Assembly: GCA_019057865.1 (NCBI GenBank)
Contig: JAHLWP010000022.1
Coordinates: forward strand, 1-64,000
Reading direction: 5' to 3'
Source of the DNA: Promethearchaeota archaeon
GTDB taxonomy: Archaea > Asgardarchaeota > Lokiarchaeia > Sigyniarchaeales > SOKP01
DNA: 64,000 nt
Each line of letters opens with the position of its first letter. Within the stretch, counting starts at the first letter, position 1. The position numbers and the translations under genes were made by a program. The notes beneath the pieces are model-generated. The model did not search any database. It was not told the origin of the DNA and saw only the letters and a program-made list of their open reading frames with translations. Shown one piece after another: positions 37,111 through 47,211 of this stretch.

Positions 37111-37783
37111 TTCAGTAGAGGACTTTAAAAAAGACACATCGGAAAATCCTCTGAAATTCAGGTTTTATAGTGATGAGCAAGAAGTTGCTTATAAGTCTTT
37201 AAAAAAGATACTCGAAGAAAACATCACTAAAAAAGTTCCAATTTCTCGTAGATTTTCAATGATTATATATGGTTCTTCTGGAATTAGCAAATCATTTATT
37301 ATGAAACGAGTTTTAAAAGAGTTAGAGAGTGAAGGTAAAATTACAACTGAAGATTATCTTTATTGTGAAAATTTCAGAGAAGAGATAATTAAAGAACACG
37401 ATCGATTAAGATATAAATATTACAATATCGGAACAATCAATAATTTAATAGAATCTATATTAAAAGAATACTTATATGAGAAAGATTTAAAATTGGTAAT
37501 CTTTGATAATCTGAAGGAGAAACAATTCTTGGACATCGATTTTACTGCCTCGAATTTTGAATATAACTCCAATGGAAAAGGTGTAATATGGATATTGTCA
37601 TTTAGAGAGGGATTTTTGTCAAAAATTAATGAATCTGTTATTGAATTGTTAGAAATTCCAGATAATAAAAGAAGTGAATTATTAAAAATTAAAGATCGCC
37701 ATTTTAGAGGTTCTGAAGTTAATATAGGCCCTGATATTAAGAATTTAAATGATTTATTGAAATATTTAGGAAAAAGAAATTAA
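37097..37783 (+). CDS. Small P-loop protein of the BREX-like operon
   Basis: A 228-residue P-loop-like protein. MIIYGSSGISKSF stands where Walker A (GxxxxGKS) belongs, but the last glycine is Ser, which weakens nucleotide binding. LKLVIFDN follows as a Walker-B-like strand with N instead of the catalytic Glu, and VIWILSFREGFL looks like a sensor strand. The size and position resemble BrxB or the small ATPase BrxF of other BREX types, here perhaps catalytically inert. The start ATG follows AATGGGGGAATTTA inside the previous gene. Confidence 0.55.
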   Translation: MREYNSVEDFKKDTSENPLKFRFYSDEQEVAYKSLKKILEENITKKVPISRRFSMIIYGSSGISKSFIMKRVLKELESEGKITTEDYLYCENFREEIIKEHDRLRYKYYNIGTINNLIESILKEYLYEKDLKLVIFDNLKEKQFLDIDFTASNFEYNSNGKGVIWILSFREGFLSKINESVIELLEIPDNKRSELLKIKDRHFRGSEVNIGPDIKNLNDLLKYLGKRN

Positions 37784-37807
37784 AAATAAAAGATAAGAGG
37801 TTAAAAA

Positions 37808-40800
37808 ATGAGAATAAGAGAAATTATTGGGCAAACAAGTTCCGATGTTGATACAACAATCAATATTGTCCAATTTAAAAATAAACCTAATACTTTAAAA
37901 CAAATAATGAATACAATTATAACTCCTAGTTTTGAGCGTGCCCTTAAGGAGTCTTTAGAACCTATGATGGATCAAATAATAAGGACTGGAAACGTCCCTG
38001 ATTTTCAATCATTCTTATATGAAGGATTATTTGGGGTAGGTAAAACCCATCTTCTCTCCGTTCTTAATACCCTATTTGATGAGACCATTGATCCCTCAAT
38101 TAGAGCCGGTCTATGGCAAAGGATAATAGAGATTTTTGGAGATGTATATTCTGATCTAAAAGAGAAGAAGTTTTTGGTTGTCCCTTTAGCGCTACATGGC
38201 AGTCTTCAAGCGGATCTAATTGATATTATTTTTCGGGAGATTGAAAAAATTGTCTTAGAAAGATTCGAAATAGAAGTAAATCTAAGCTCACCTTCAAAAT
38301 ACATTCACTATTTTAATAAAGTATGCGCTCCAGGTAATAAAAAGGATATACAAGATATGATATCTTCTGAATTTGATGATATGAACTTGGAAAAGTTTAA
38401 TGTTTTGGATGAGGAGGAAGACGTAGACTATTATAGAAAAGCAGAAATAATACGGAAAAGTATGAAAAAACTAGGGCTTAAGCTTGATGATTCTTATATG
38501 ATTGGTGATAGTATTGAAGAGTTTATTCAAATCGTCTTAGAGCAATCTTTTAAGCAATTAAAAAAACAAGTAATTAATAGAGACGAAATTGATTATGATG
38601 GGATAATTATATTAATTGATGAATTTTCTGAATTTTTAAAAGCACATGAGCACGGAAGTGAAAGAACTCTTGCGTCTCTACAAATTCAATTTTTAGCAGA
38701 ATATATAAAAGGTAAGGATTTTTTTGTATTTCTAGCGGCTCAACAAGAGTGGTTAACTCTTGATCCTTTATTAAAAAAACAAGTTGGAAGTGGAGGGCGC
38801 TTAAAAAAAATTCCTCTGGACCATTATAATTTTGTTGAGATTTTTAATCAAGTTCTGACACCAGAAAAGGCGAATTACCGGGGAAATATTGACAGTCTAT
38901 TTCCAACTTTAAAAGCACAGTTTTTTGGCGATTCTCAGTATTCTATATATAAACCCAATGAACCAGCAGCGATAAATAATGAGATTTTCTTTTTATGTTA
39001 TCCATTTCATCCAAAGACAATGGATCTTTTAATTGACCATGTTTTTAAATTATCAACTCAAGCTCGAGCAGGTTTATCTTACGCTTCATATCATATCGAA
39101 GAATCGCTAGATAACGATATAGAAGAATTAATTACACCAGATACGTTATTTGACTACTTTAAAAAAGAAATTAAAAAAGATACCAAGAAATATAATTTTA
39201 TAAAAGAACTAATCCAAAAAGTTCAATCTGACACCGAAAATTTTTCTGATTCCGAAAAAAGGGTGATTTCGAAAGTTTTAAAATATATTTACTTAACTGA
39301 AAATCATGTCTATGCTGATGATTGTATAATAGATTTACTCCTAAATTATGATGATGACAAAGAACTCGAAGATCTTTTAAATCGTCTGATTGAGTTTTCA
39401 AAAAGAGAGGATCAAATTAGTTATTTAAAAAAAATCCTTGATCGCGATACCAACAAGCAAAAATATTATTTACAAGTTAAAGAAACTTATGATATTGAAG
39501 ATATGGTACATTTTTTATCTCAAGAAATCAATGACACGGATCTGCATGAGTATTATGTTGATAATGTTTTTGATATTAAATTAGGAATAGGAGCTGAGCA
39601 TGACATAAAAATTAAAAATAAGGATTGGCAATTTATTGAATATTTTATTAAATTTGAGGATTTCAATGAAGCATTAAATGAGGTCGCTGGATTTATTGTT
39701 GATCTGCCCAAATGGACACCAAAGAGAATAGATTTCTATGATATGTTTGTTTTTTGGAATTTACCATTCAGGGAAGAATTTGATAATTTCACCCCTAGTG
39801 AAATTAGGGAATACATTCAGGAATATGAAGCTGATAATGAAAAATTAGAAGATCGTTTATTATTTTTTCGAGTAGGCCCTTTTAGTGAAGTTGTAATTTC
39901 CGAGATTAAAAGATGCTTAGCATTTGATTTATTAAATAGAAGATTTCGGTCACTTGATCCAAATTGGCAAGGTGATGGAGATATTCAGCAGAAAATATTA
40001 GTACGGAATGATAGACTTTTTCGTCAGTTAAATAGCTATTATAACGAAAACCTTCAAGATAATAGAGAAGATATTTTAATTGAATTAAGTACTCGACAAC
40101 ATGAGTATTCACTTGAGCGGGGGTCTTCAACTTATATTAAAATAATAGACCATTATTCTGAGAATTTTAGTGTTATCAATAATACAGGTGCTATTGATAT
40201 TGGGGGTGGTGATAAAAGAGATATATTGGAGGAAAAGATGGAAGATATAGTAAATAAATATTATCCTGACTTTCCAGAATTTTTAGCCAATACAGATTAT
40301 ACTCGTCATATTAATGAGATTTTAGGGGAATTAGGTAAGGATCAAAAAACATTTGAAATTCCCTCAAGGAGGTTAAATCAACTGAAAGGTACTGCTATAA
40401 CTCAGATAGGCGTTATTTTAGGCATTTTTTCAGAGGTTGAGACTAAACCCTCGGGTAATAAGATATTCAAAATATATATATCAGAGGATAATATCTTATA
40501 TTCTCAAGTAATGGGAATGATTCCAATGGAGGAGGAAATTGATGAGAGGCGAGCTGAAATGATATCTTTATCTAAAATCTGCGAAAATTTATATGAGAAA
40601 GTTGGTTTTTCCTTGAATATTTCCCGGATACTTCTTGCTACTCTTCTAAACCAAGATAAAATTAAAGTAACTAATAGAAACAGAACAGCAGGATTTAATA
40701 ATTTACAAGTTAAAAAAGTTTTTGAAGATAATGTTAGAAATTTTTATTCCTTATATGTATTTAAGACCAAAAAGTTAACAAGAGATGAAATAAATTGGTT

Positions 40801-41023
40801 ATTTCATTTCTTTAATGGTCTATTTGAAAATGATGAGGAGGATGAATATAGGACTGAATTTAAAGAAGAGATAGACAACATAGATGAGATTGATGATGTA
40901 AAATCCTCTAAGCAACAAAGACTAAAGGATTTACTTGAGAATATTAACTTGGACGAGATCGATACATTTCATACTGAAATAAATGATTTAATAAACTCAA
41001 TTAATAGAGGGGAAGATGAATGA
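37808..41023 (+). CDS. brxC: BrxC/PglY-like large ATPase
   Basis: A 1,071-residue ATPase. Walker A is GLFGVGKTH (residues 73-81) and Walker B IIILIDEFSEF near 266, followed by a sensor VFLAAQQEWL. Large size, the xGVGKTH form and a long helical C-terminus match BrxC/PglY (DUF6079-like) proteins, the big AAA+ component shared by BREX systems. It lies two to three genes before pglZ, as BrxC does in known loci. The last 60 residues are acidic and overlap the following start by eight bases. I assign the family from motif style and neighbourhood; a profile search would settle BrxC versus PglY. Confidence 0.75.
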   Translation: MRIREIIGQTSSDVDTTINIVQFKNKPNTLKQIMNTIITPSFERALKESLEPMMDQIIRTGNVPDFQSFLYEGLFGVGKTHLLSVLNTLFDETIDPSIRAGLWQRIIEIFGDVYSDLKEKKFLVVPLALHGSLQADLIDIIFREIEKIVLERFEIEVNLSSPSKYIHYFNKVCAPGNKKDIQDMISSEFDDMNLEKFNVLDEEEDVDYYRKAEIIRKSMKKLGLKLDDSYMIGDSIEEFIQIVLEQSFKQLKKQVINRDEIDYDGIIILIDEFSEFLKAHEHGSERTLASLQIQFLAEYIKGKDFFVFLAAQQEWLTLDPLLKKQVGSGGRLKKIPLDHYNFVEIFNQVLTPEKANYRGNIDSLFPTLKAQFFGDSQYSIYKPNEPAAINNEIFFLCYPFHPKTMDLLIDHVFKLSTQARAGLSYASYHIEESLDNDIEELITPDTLFDYFKKEIKKDTKKYNFIKELIQKVQSDTENFSDSEKRVISKVLKYIYLTENHVYADDCIIDLLLNYDDDKELEDLLNRLIEFSKREDQISYLKKILDRDTNKQKYYLQVKETYDIEDMVHFLSQEINDTDLHEYYVDNVFDIKLGIGAEHDIKIKNKDWQFIEYFIKFEDFNEALNEVAGFIVDLPKWTPKRIDFYDMFVFWNLPFREEFDNFTPSEIREYIQEYEADNEKLEDRLLFFRVGPFSEVVISEIKRCLAFDLLNRRFRSLDPNWQGDGDIQQKILVRNDRLFRQLNSYYNENLQDNREDILIELSTRQHEYSLERGSSTYIKIIDHYSENFSVINNTGAIDIGGGDKRDILEEKMEDIVNKYYPDFPEFLANTDYTRHINEILGELGKDQKTFEIPSRRLNQLKGTAITQIGVILGIFSEVETKPSGNKIFKIYISEDNILYSQVMGMIPMEEEIDERRAEMISLSKICENLYEKVGFSLNISRILLATLLNQDKIKVTNRNRTAGFNNLQVKKVFEDNVRNFYSLYVFKTKKLTRDEINWLFHFFNGLFENDEEDEYRTEFKEEIDNIDEIDDVKSSKQQRLKDLLENINLDEIDTFHTEINDLINSINRGEDE

Positions 41024-42221
41024 GGTGTTAATACTGGAAGATTATATTATTATAAGATTATTAAATGATTTTAAAGGTATTATTGAAAAACTACAATCTA
41101 TTGAAATCGATAATCCTCTTGATTACCTCAAAGAAGTTGTTAATGAATTGATGGCTGATGATGAGAAACAATTCACATTTGACGACAGTGAGCAAATGTA
41201 TCTATTTCTAAAGAGAATAAATAAAATAAAAAATTTTTTCAAAAATGAAAAAGATAAGAAATTAAAATCCATAATTTCATATTTATTCTCGATAACGATA
41301 CCAACTGTAGCAGAACTTGTAGATTTAGCTGAAACAAAGAATAATATTGACGATCAATTTAATTTAATTGATCTTAACGAGGTAATACTTAATGATAATG
41401 ATTTCCAAGATGTTTTGAACGTTTTTAATGGATTTAGAGTAGAATATTCTAACTTCTATATTTTAAAGCATATAGAAATTAATTCCCTCAGAGGAAATTT
41501 TGGTGAAAACCTAATTATTACTTCAGAATTTAAGTTATTGTCTGAATTAAGTTCTGTTGAAAAGATCAGAGTAGTTTTATTAAATCCTCCTTCTAGCATA
41601 AGAACAGATATTCAAACTGTTCGGAATTTAAAATGTCCCATACGCGGAGATGAATTAGAAGAGAGATTAATAAATAAACCTGATTGTGCAAATTGCCATA
41701 GGAAATTTGAAGATTTATATGGTCATACGGTGATAGACTTTTTAGCAATTGAACATCAACGAATTAAACAAGATATTGAAGAGAGTCTTCTTACGACATT
41801 ACAAACTATTAATGATAAAGAAGAAAGAATTAATGAGATATTGGAACGTGACGAATATAGGGATGATGAAAACCTAATTAATTTCTTTAGAACAATTTTT
41901 AACTTTTTTAATAATACGGGAGATGACAGAGAGATAACAAGTATATTAGCTAATAATTTGTTTGATATATTTTCTGAAAAAGTTATAGAAGTTATTATAA
42001 AAGCTTTACAGGAGGAACCAGTAACTGTTATAATAGATATTGTAGAGGATATTGTTGAAGAAATTGAACAAGGATTACATAAAGAAGAAGATTTGATCAC
42101 AATATTTAATACAAAAAGAGAGTTAGCTAAAGAGATAAAAAAGCAGGAAAAATTTGATGAGTTAGGATTAGGACCTGATGATGATAAGCCAGTAGTTCGC
42201 TATAGATTTAGCAAAAGGTAA
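41016..42221 (+). CDS. Zinc-knuckle protein of the BREX-like operon
   Basis: A 401-residue, highly acidic, helical protein. A single zinc-binding motif stands near residue 208: KCPIRGDELEERL, then DCANCHRKF. Cys-Pro...Cys-x2-Cys arrangements of this type occur near the end of PglY/DUF6079-type ATPases, so this gene may be the detached C-terminal part of that ATPase; I infer this from spacing and order. Its start overlaps the ATPase gene's end (GAGGGGAAGATGA). No enzymatic motif. Confidence 0.6.
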   Translation: MNEVLILEDYIIIRLLNDFKGIIEKLQSIEIDNPLDYLKEVVNELMADDEKQFTFDDSEQMYLFLKRINKIKNFFKNEKDKKLKSIISYLFSITIPTVAELVDLAETKNNIDDQFNLIDLNEVILNDNDFQDVLNVFNGFRVEYSNFYILKHIEINSLRGNFGENLIITSEFKLLSELSSVEKIRVVLLNPPSSIRTDIQTVRNLKCPIRGDELEERLINKPDCANCHRKFEDLYGHTVIDFLAIEHQRIKQDIEESLLTTLQTINDKEERINEILERDEYRDDENLINFFRTIFNFFNNTGDDREITSILANNLFDIFSEKVIEVIIKALQEEPVTVIIDIVEDIVEEIEQGLHKEEDLITIFNTKRELAKEIKKQEKFDELGLGPDDDKPVVRYRFSKR

Positions 42222-42232
42222 AGTAGGTTAAA

Positions 42233-45115
42233 ATGTTTGATAAAAATAATCTATTAAAATTATTAGCTGAGTTTTTACATTCTGTATTAAAAGGGTCTTT
42301 TAGCAAAATAATATTAATTCAGGATGATTATTTCTGCATACCAGAAGAATTAACAAATGAAAAAATTATTTTAGAAGCCCAGAATGATTCTCCCTATTAT
42401 ATAATATCACATCAAACACCAGTTAAAAGAGACATTATAAAAAAGAAATGGGAGGATCAACTAGAGATAGAACAATTTATATTAGTATATCGGACAACGG
42501 AACATAATGACCAATTCCTTGATGAGCTTAAATATGATAATTTGGGTATTTTATTAACTCCAATTAATTTAATTAAATATTGGCTCGGAGATGTTACTAA
42601 TATTGATAACAAATTCGATTTTTTAAGTTTTTTTGTATGGCATTTAAAGGATTTTATAATAAATAATAGAGATAAAATACTTAGAATTAAATCTCTTGAT
42701 GAGGATCAAAAGTTCAAAAAAATAACTGAGATTGTATTAAAAAATACTTTTCCATCACTTATTGAGAAAGGTAAATTGATAAATTTAATGGATTATAATA
42801 ATTCTTGGAAATTAAAGCATATTTTTTTACAGAAGAATTATATTCTTAAAAAATTATTTAAAATTTTTAAGGAAGAAATTGAAATCGATGAGGATCTTTT
42901 TAATTACATTAAATCTTTGGTTTTATTTGAAATTGAATACAAGGATATTTTAAAAATATTTCTTATCGCTCATTTTTTGTTAAAATTGGACAGTAATTTA
43001 ATAACCAATATAAATTTTAGTTCCTTTATTGATGAGTTCATTGATCTCCACGATGCAGCTAAAAAAGATTCAATTAAATCATTAAATCGAAGTCAAATAA
43101 TGGTTTTCTCAGAAATATTTGAGAATAATTTAATAAATTTAAAGAAAAATAAATCAAAAGATGATTTAATAATAATTATCTCTTTAATTAAAGAATTAGG
43201 AGATGTTATAGAAGAAAGTTCTAGTTTGAGAGAAATAACGATAGAGACGACTTTTCTTCAAGGTTTAGATATTTATGAGAAATGTCTAAAACTTTCCAGA
43301 ATGGAATATTTTTATTACTTACCTCTTAAAATTTCTGAACTCTTTTTTGATTTTTTTACTAGTAGAATACATGATTTAAGTCGTAGCTTAGAAAGTGACG
43401 ATGGAGGGCGAATCAAAAAAGTTGCTGATAATATAAACAATAATAACATGGTTAAAATTTTTAAGGATATTGACTCTAAATATGAAGAATGTGTTGCATT
43501 TTATAATAATTTTTATGAGTTATGTTACGGTTTATTTACACTTGCTTTTTATAATGCTAATGGCTTTCCCGATTGGGATTTCATAAGATGGGCAAAATTC
43601 TATTCTGATTTTTATGTAAAAGTAATAAAAAATTTAGATAAAATTTCAAAGATACGATTTCCATTTAATAATTTCAATCGAAGATGTACTGAAATAGTTG
43701 ATTGGTTCTTTTTAAAATTTAATGAATTGGAAATTTTAATTTCAGCAAAATTTTTTGATTTTATTAAATTGAAATATCCCGAATGGATTCAACATTTTCA
43801 TGATGATAATATATGTCCGTTACTAACTGCAAATGTTTTTGAACGTTTTATAAGTAGAGACTTTAGACGACGACCGGTTAATCATAATTTTATTTTTTTA
43901 ATTGATGGGTGTACCTTGGATAATTGGAGGAATATTAAAAGCCTACTCAAAAAAGATTTTAAAGAATATGAATTTAATGAACGTATTGGGTCTGCAATAA
44001 TTCCAACACAGACTTGGTGGTCCAGAAGGGCGATATTTGCTGGGGATCTTATGAGAAATAATATTTATTTTAGAAGTGGAGAAGCAAATTGCTTTAAAGA
44101 CCTATTACAGATAAAATATCATATTTATCTTCATCCTGGAAGAGATGATGAATTTTTTAATACTCATTGTGAAAATAGAGAGAATTTCAATCGAGTAAAG
44201 GAAAATATAGAAACACTAAGGAATTTACCTCAAATTATTATATTTAACTTTTCTGATCTATTAGAAGAAGATTCATTCGACCGAGTTGATGTAAAAGAAA
44301 TAATTGAACATACATTTTATCCAAAAATAAAGGAATTAATCGAGCTGATACTAAAAAGCCCATATAATCGCCCAAATATTTTTTTCCTGACAGATCACGG
44401 AATTATCAGGACAAAGGAAAATGTTAAAGGTTTAAATGTTATTGATACTCTAAGTTCTCATACTTTCTCTTTGAATAGATCATTGAGTATAGCCACTGGT
44501 AGAAAAGCTCCGCGTTTAGTGCAATTGGCACCCAATTACATTCTAAATTTGAATGTAATTACGACGAGTGAAAGACAAAAATTCCTTGTTATTGATGATT
44601 TTGCTAGATATGGATTAATTGGTGATAGATATGATAAGATGTTTGTTGCATCTTCACATTATACATTTACTACACAAAAGAAAGCCCATGGCGGCATTTC
44701 CATGGCGGAGATGATTATACCCTTCGCAAGAATGTTAAAAAAACCATCAGTCAGTAGAAACGATTTTACACACCCTATAGTAAGGATAGAGAATAAAGAA
44801 GAGTTTGGGAGAGAAACGAATAAGTTAAAAATTTCTATATTGAATGAAAATTCAAGGGGATTTACACGTGTTAAATTGCATTTAATAACAAAAAATAGTC
44901 ACCAAACAAAAAAGGTTCCAGATATTAGTGCAAATACCATGAGAGAGGTAGTCTTCAATTGCAATGATAAGGGACTTGAACCAATAAAGGTAAAATTAGA
45001 TTATTACTATCAATTTAATAAGTTCACTTATGCATTTGAGTTCGAATTATCATTAGAGGATTACTCTGAAGAGTTAGAAAGTGGTATGGACGTTTTTCTT
45101 GATGATGAGTTTTAA
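42233..45115 (+). CDS. pglZ: PglZ-domain alkaline-phosphatase-superfamily protein
   Basis: PglZ is the hallmark of BREX. The C-terminal half of this 960-residue protein shows the PglZ domain order: LIDGCTLDNW near residue 556, IPTQTWWSRRAIFAGD near 590, the metal-binding LTDHGI near 718, and HGGISMAEMIIPFA near 817. In the first motif the usual D-G-L/M-R is D-G-C-T. The metal-binding residues D and H are kept, so phosphatase- or nuclease-like chemistry is possible. The N-terminal 500 residues are helical. Start ATG follows AAAGTAGGTTAAA. Confidence 0.92.
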   Translation: MFDKNNLLKLLAEFLHSVLKGSFSKIILIQDDYFCIPEELTNEKIILEAQNDSPYYIISHQTPVKRDIIKKKWEDQLEIEQFILVYRTTEHNDQFLDELKYDNLGILLTPINLIKYWLGDVTNIDNKFDFLSFFVWHLKDFIINNRDKILRIKSLDEDQKFKKITEIVLKNTFPSLIEKGKLINLMDYNNSWKLKHIFLQKNYILKKLFKIFKEEIEIDEDLFNYIKSLVLFEIEYKDILKIFLIAHFLLKLDSNLITNINFSSFIDEFIDLHDAAKKDSIKSLNRSQIMVFSEIFENNLINLKKNKSKDDLIIIISLIKELGDVIEESSSLREITIETTFLQGLDIYEKCLKLSRMEYFYYLPLKISELFFDFFTSRIHDLSRSLESDDGGRIKKVADNINNNNMVKIFKDIDSKYEECVAFYNNFYELCYGLFTLAFYNANGFPDWDFIRWAKFYSDFYVKVIKNLDKISKIRFPFNNFNRRCTEIVDWFFLKFNELEILISAKFFDFIKLKYPEWIQHFHDDNICPLLTANVFERFISRDFRRRPVNHNFIFLIDGCTLDNWRNIKSLLKKDFKEYEFNERIGSAIIPTQTWWSRRAIFAGDLMRNNIYFRSGEANCFKDLLQIKYHIYLHPGRDDEFFNTHCENRENFNRVKENIETLRNLPQIIIFNFSDLLEEDSFDRVDVKEIIEHTFYPKIKELIELILKSPYNRPNIFFLTDHGIIRTKENVKGLNVIDTLSSHTFSLNRSLSIATGRKAPRLVQLAPNYILNLNVITTSERQKFLVIDDFARYGLIGDRYDKMFVASSHYTFTTQKKAHGGISMAEMIIPFARMLKKPSVSRNDFTHPIVRIENKEEFGRETNKLKISILNENSRGFTRVKLHLITKNSHQTKKVPDISANTMREVVFNCNDKGLEPIKVKLDYYYQFNKFTYAFEFELSLEDYSEELESGMDVFLDDEF

Positions 45116-45142
45116 TAATAAATATAAAGAACACCAAAAAGA

Positions 45143-46585
45143 ATGTTTAATATAGAATTTGAAGATAAGGTAAAGAAGTTTTTTGAAGGACGAGTAATTT
45201 TCAAACCTTATATCAGAGATTTACATATAGAGGATTTGCCCGTTTATGTTGTAGAGTATCTCTTTAGAAAGTTTTGCCCAACTGGTTTTAATGTTAAAGG
45301 TATTAATAAAATAAAAAATGTAGTTAGAAAATTGCATGTAGATCCAAGAGAAAGAGAAAAGGTTAAACAAGATCTAAGAGAAAATAAAAATAAAAAGATA
45401 TTAGATGAATTTGAAGTTAATACTGATTTATCTAGAGATATAAATTTTGTCCATATACCATGTTTAGATATTCATGATGCTCTAATTGATACCTCAATAT
45501 TTAAAGAAAATTTAAATTTATTGTGTGGAGGAATGTGGGGTATTGGTATTATAACATATTTGAGACAAGAAAAGAAATTAAAAATTATTCGATTTGAACC
45601 GCTCCAACTTGGAAAGCTTTCAATGAAAAAGTTTTTTCTAGGAAGAAAACAATTTAACCTTAATGAATGGATTGACTTATTGATTAATACAATCGGATAT
45701 TATCCTAAAATATATAATCAAGAAGAAAAGATTATTATTCTATCTCGATTATTACCTTTAGTCGAAAATAATTTGAATATTACTGAATTGGGTCCTAGAA
45801 ACACTGGAAAAACGTATATTTTTAAAAATATTTCGTCATATTCAAAAGTAATTACAGGAAATATCTCACCTGCTCGACTTTTTTATAATCTTCAAAGTCG
45901 AAATATAGGAATCTTAGCAGTTAAAGAGGCTGTTATTTTCGATGAAGCTCAAAGTTTAAATTTTACCAATTTAGATGAAACTATTAGTAAATTAAAAGAT
46001 TATATGAATGATGGTTCTTTTGAAAGGGGGGGAAAGGTTAAATACTCCAATTGTTCACTTGTTTTTGTTGCAAATATTGATGTTGATGCTAAATCACGAA
46101 TACCAACAATTCTTAGCGGTAACTATTTTTCAGTTTTACCAAAATTTCTAAGGACTAACACTGCATTTATAGAACGAATTCATGGTTTAATTCCTGGTTG
46201 GAAATTAACAAGACTGCAGCATTCCGCAGATCAACTATCTAATAATTATGGATTTATGTCTGATTATTTTTCTGAAATTATTCATATACTTAGACAATAC
46301 AATTATATTTCTGAAATAAAATCTAAAATTGACTATTCAAGTGTAATTTCTATGGATATTCGGGATGAAAAAGCAATTTTAAGAATGATAAATGGTTTCA
46401 TAAAAATTTTACAACCCCATGATCCAACAGAACCAATTGATGATGATATTCTCAATTTAGTAAAAGATTACGCTATCGAGTATCGTCAATATATTTATAA
46501 TTCCCTTCGTGAAATAAATCAAAGAGAATATCCACGAAAAATTATAAAATTTAAATTTAAAGGAGGAAATAATTCATTAAGTTAA
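45143..46585 (+). CDS. brxL: BrxL-like AAA+ ATPase lacking the Lon protease domain
   Basis: The ATPase core of BrxL is plain: ELGPRNTGKTYIFKNIS (Walker A near residue 215), AVIFDEAQ (Walker B near 264), LKDYMNDGSFERG, SLVFVANI and FIERIHGLIPGWKL. The N-terminal part, FKPYIRDLHIEDLPVYVVEYL with CPTG and later REREKVK, also matches. In the family a Lon-like serine protease follows; here the protein ends just after the KFKF strand, at 480 residues rather than about 680, and no protease motif follows in any frame before the next gene. BrxL forms ring-shaped DNA-bound ATPases, so loss of the protease suggests a purely ATP-driven role. Confidence 0.9.
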   Translation: MFNIEFEDKVKKFFEGRVIFKPYIRDLHIEDLPVYVVEYLFRKFCPTGFNVKGINKIKNVVRKLHVDPREREKVKQDLRENKNKKILDEFEVNTDLSRDINFVHIPCLDIHDALIDTSIFKENLNLLCGGMWGIGIITYLRQEKKLKIIRFEPLQLGKLSMKKFFLGRKQFNLNEWIDLLINTIGYYPKIYNQEEKIIILSRLLPLVENNLNITELGPRNTGKTYIFKNISSYSKVITGNISPARLFYNLQSRNIGILAVKEAVIFDEAQSLNFTNLDETISKLKDYMNDGSFERGGKVKYSNCSLVFVANIDVDAKSRIPTILSGNYFSVLPKFLRTNTAFIERIHGLIPGWKLTRLQHSADQLSNNYGFMSDYFSEIIHILRQYNYISEIKSKIDYSSVISMDIRDEKAILRMINGFIKILQPHDPTEPIDDDILNLVKDYAIEYRQYIYNSLREINQREYPRKIIKFKFKGGNNSLS

Positions 46586-46626
46586 AATGATTATTTAATT
46601 CAAAAAACACAAAATCCTTATAGAAA

Positions 46627-47211
46627 ATGCCTACAAGACCTTTATATATTGTTGATATGACACTATATGAATTTTTACACATTTTAGAATTAATATATAA
46701 AATAGATGGACAATTACCAATAAAGGAGAGAAGAATTCTATTAAAAAAAGAAATTAGTGAAATTTTAGGTACAATTCCGATGGATGAAGGTAAACCCCCA
46801 AGAAGATTAAGCTCATCTAAACATAAAATAGTACAAAATTTCATGATAACAATAAATCAATTGAAATTACTAGAGAACCTTAGAGATACAAAAGAATTAT
46901 ATGAGATTTATAAAACAAACCCTGAAAAGTTTTACCAAAAACTAAGGAGATTATTATTATACAAGGGAAATTTGTTTGAATATATTAGAGCCATAAAAAA
47001 AGTAAATCAGAATAAGGAGATTATTAAAAACTCGCAATATCTAGATAATTTAGCGTATGAACTCTATAAAATATTTCCCCAGATCTCAAAAGCTGGACAT
47101 AGAAAACAAATAACATATGTTTTAAAATGGCTGAAAAATGAAAAACTAGGAATTTTAGAGACATGGGATCGGAATGGAGTTAATATTTATAAATCCAATA
47201 TTAAATTCTAA
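46627..47211 (+). CDS. Unknown last gene of the BREX-like operon
   Basis: A 194-residue basic, helical protein. The last 60 residues (SKAGHRKQITYVLKWLKNEKLGILETWDRNG) read like a winged-helix DNA-binding module. The N-terminus MTLYEFLHILELIYKI is also helical. It is not found in the BREX sets I know. It begins 41 bases after brxL and overlaps the convergent methyltransferase by four bases. A DNA-recognition role would fit, but it is unproved. Confidence 0.5.
   Translation: MPTRPLYIVDMTLYEFLHILELIYKIDGQLPIKERRILLKKEISEILGTIPMDEGKPPRRLSSSKHKIVQNFMITINQLKLLENLRDTKELYEIYKTNPEKFYQKLRRLLLYKGNLFEYIRAIKKVNQNKEIIKNSQYLDNLAYELYKIFPQISKAGHRKQITYVLKWLKNEKLGILETWDRNGVNIYKSNIKF

Noticed and set aside
39198..39401. 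Reverse frames inside the BrxC-like gene
   Set aside because: Opposite-strand shadows of a conserved coding region without motifs.
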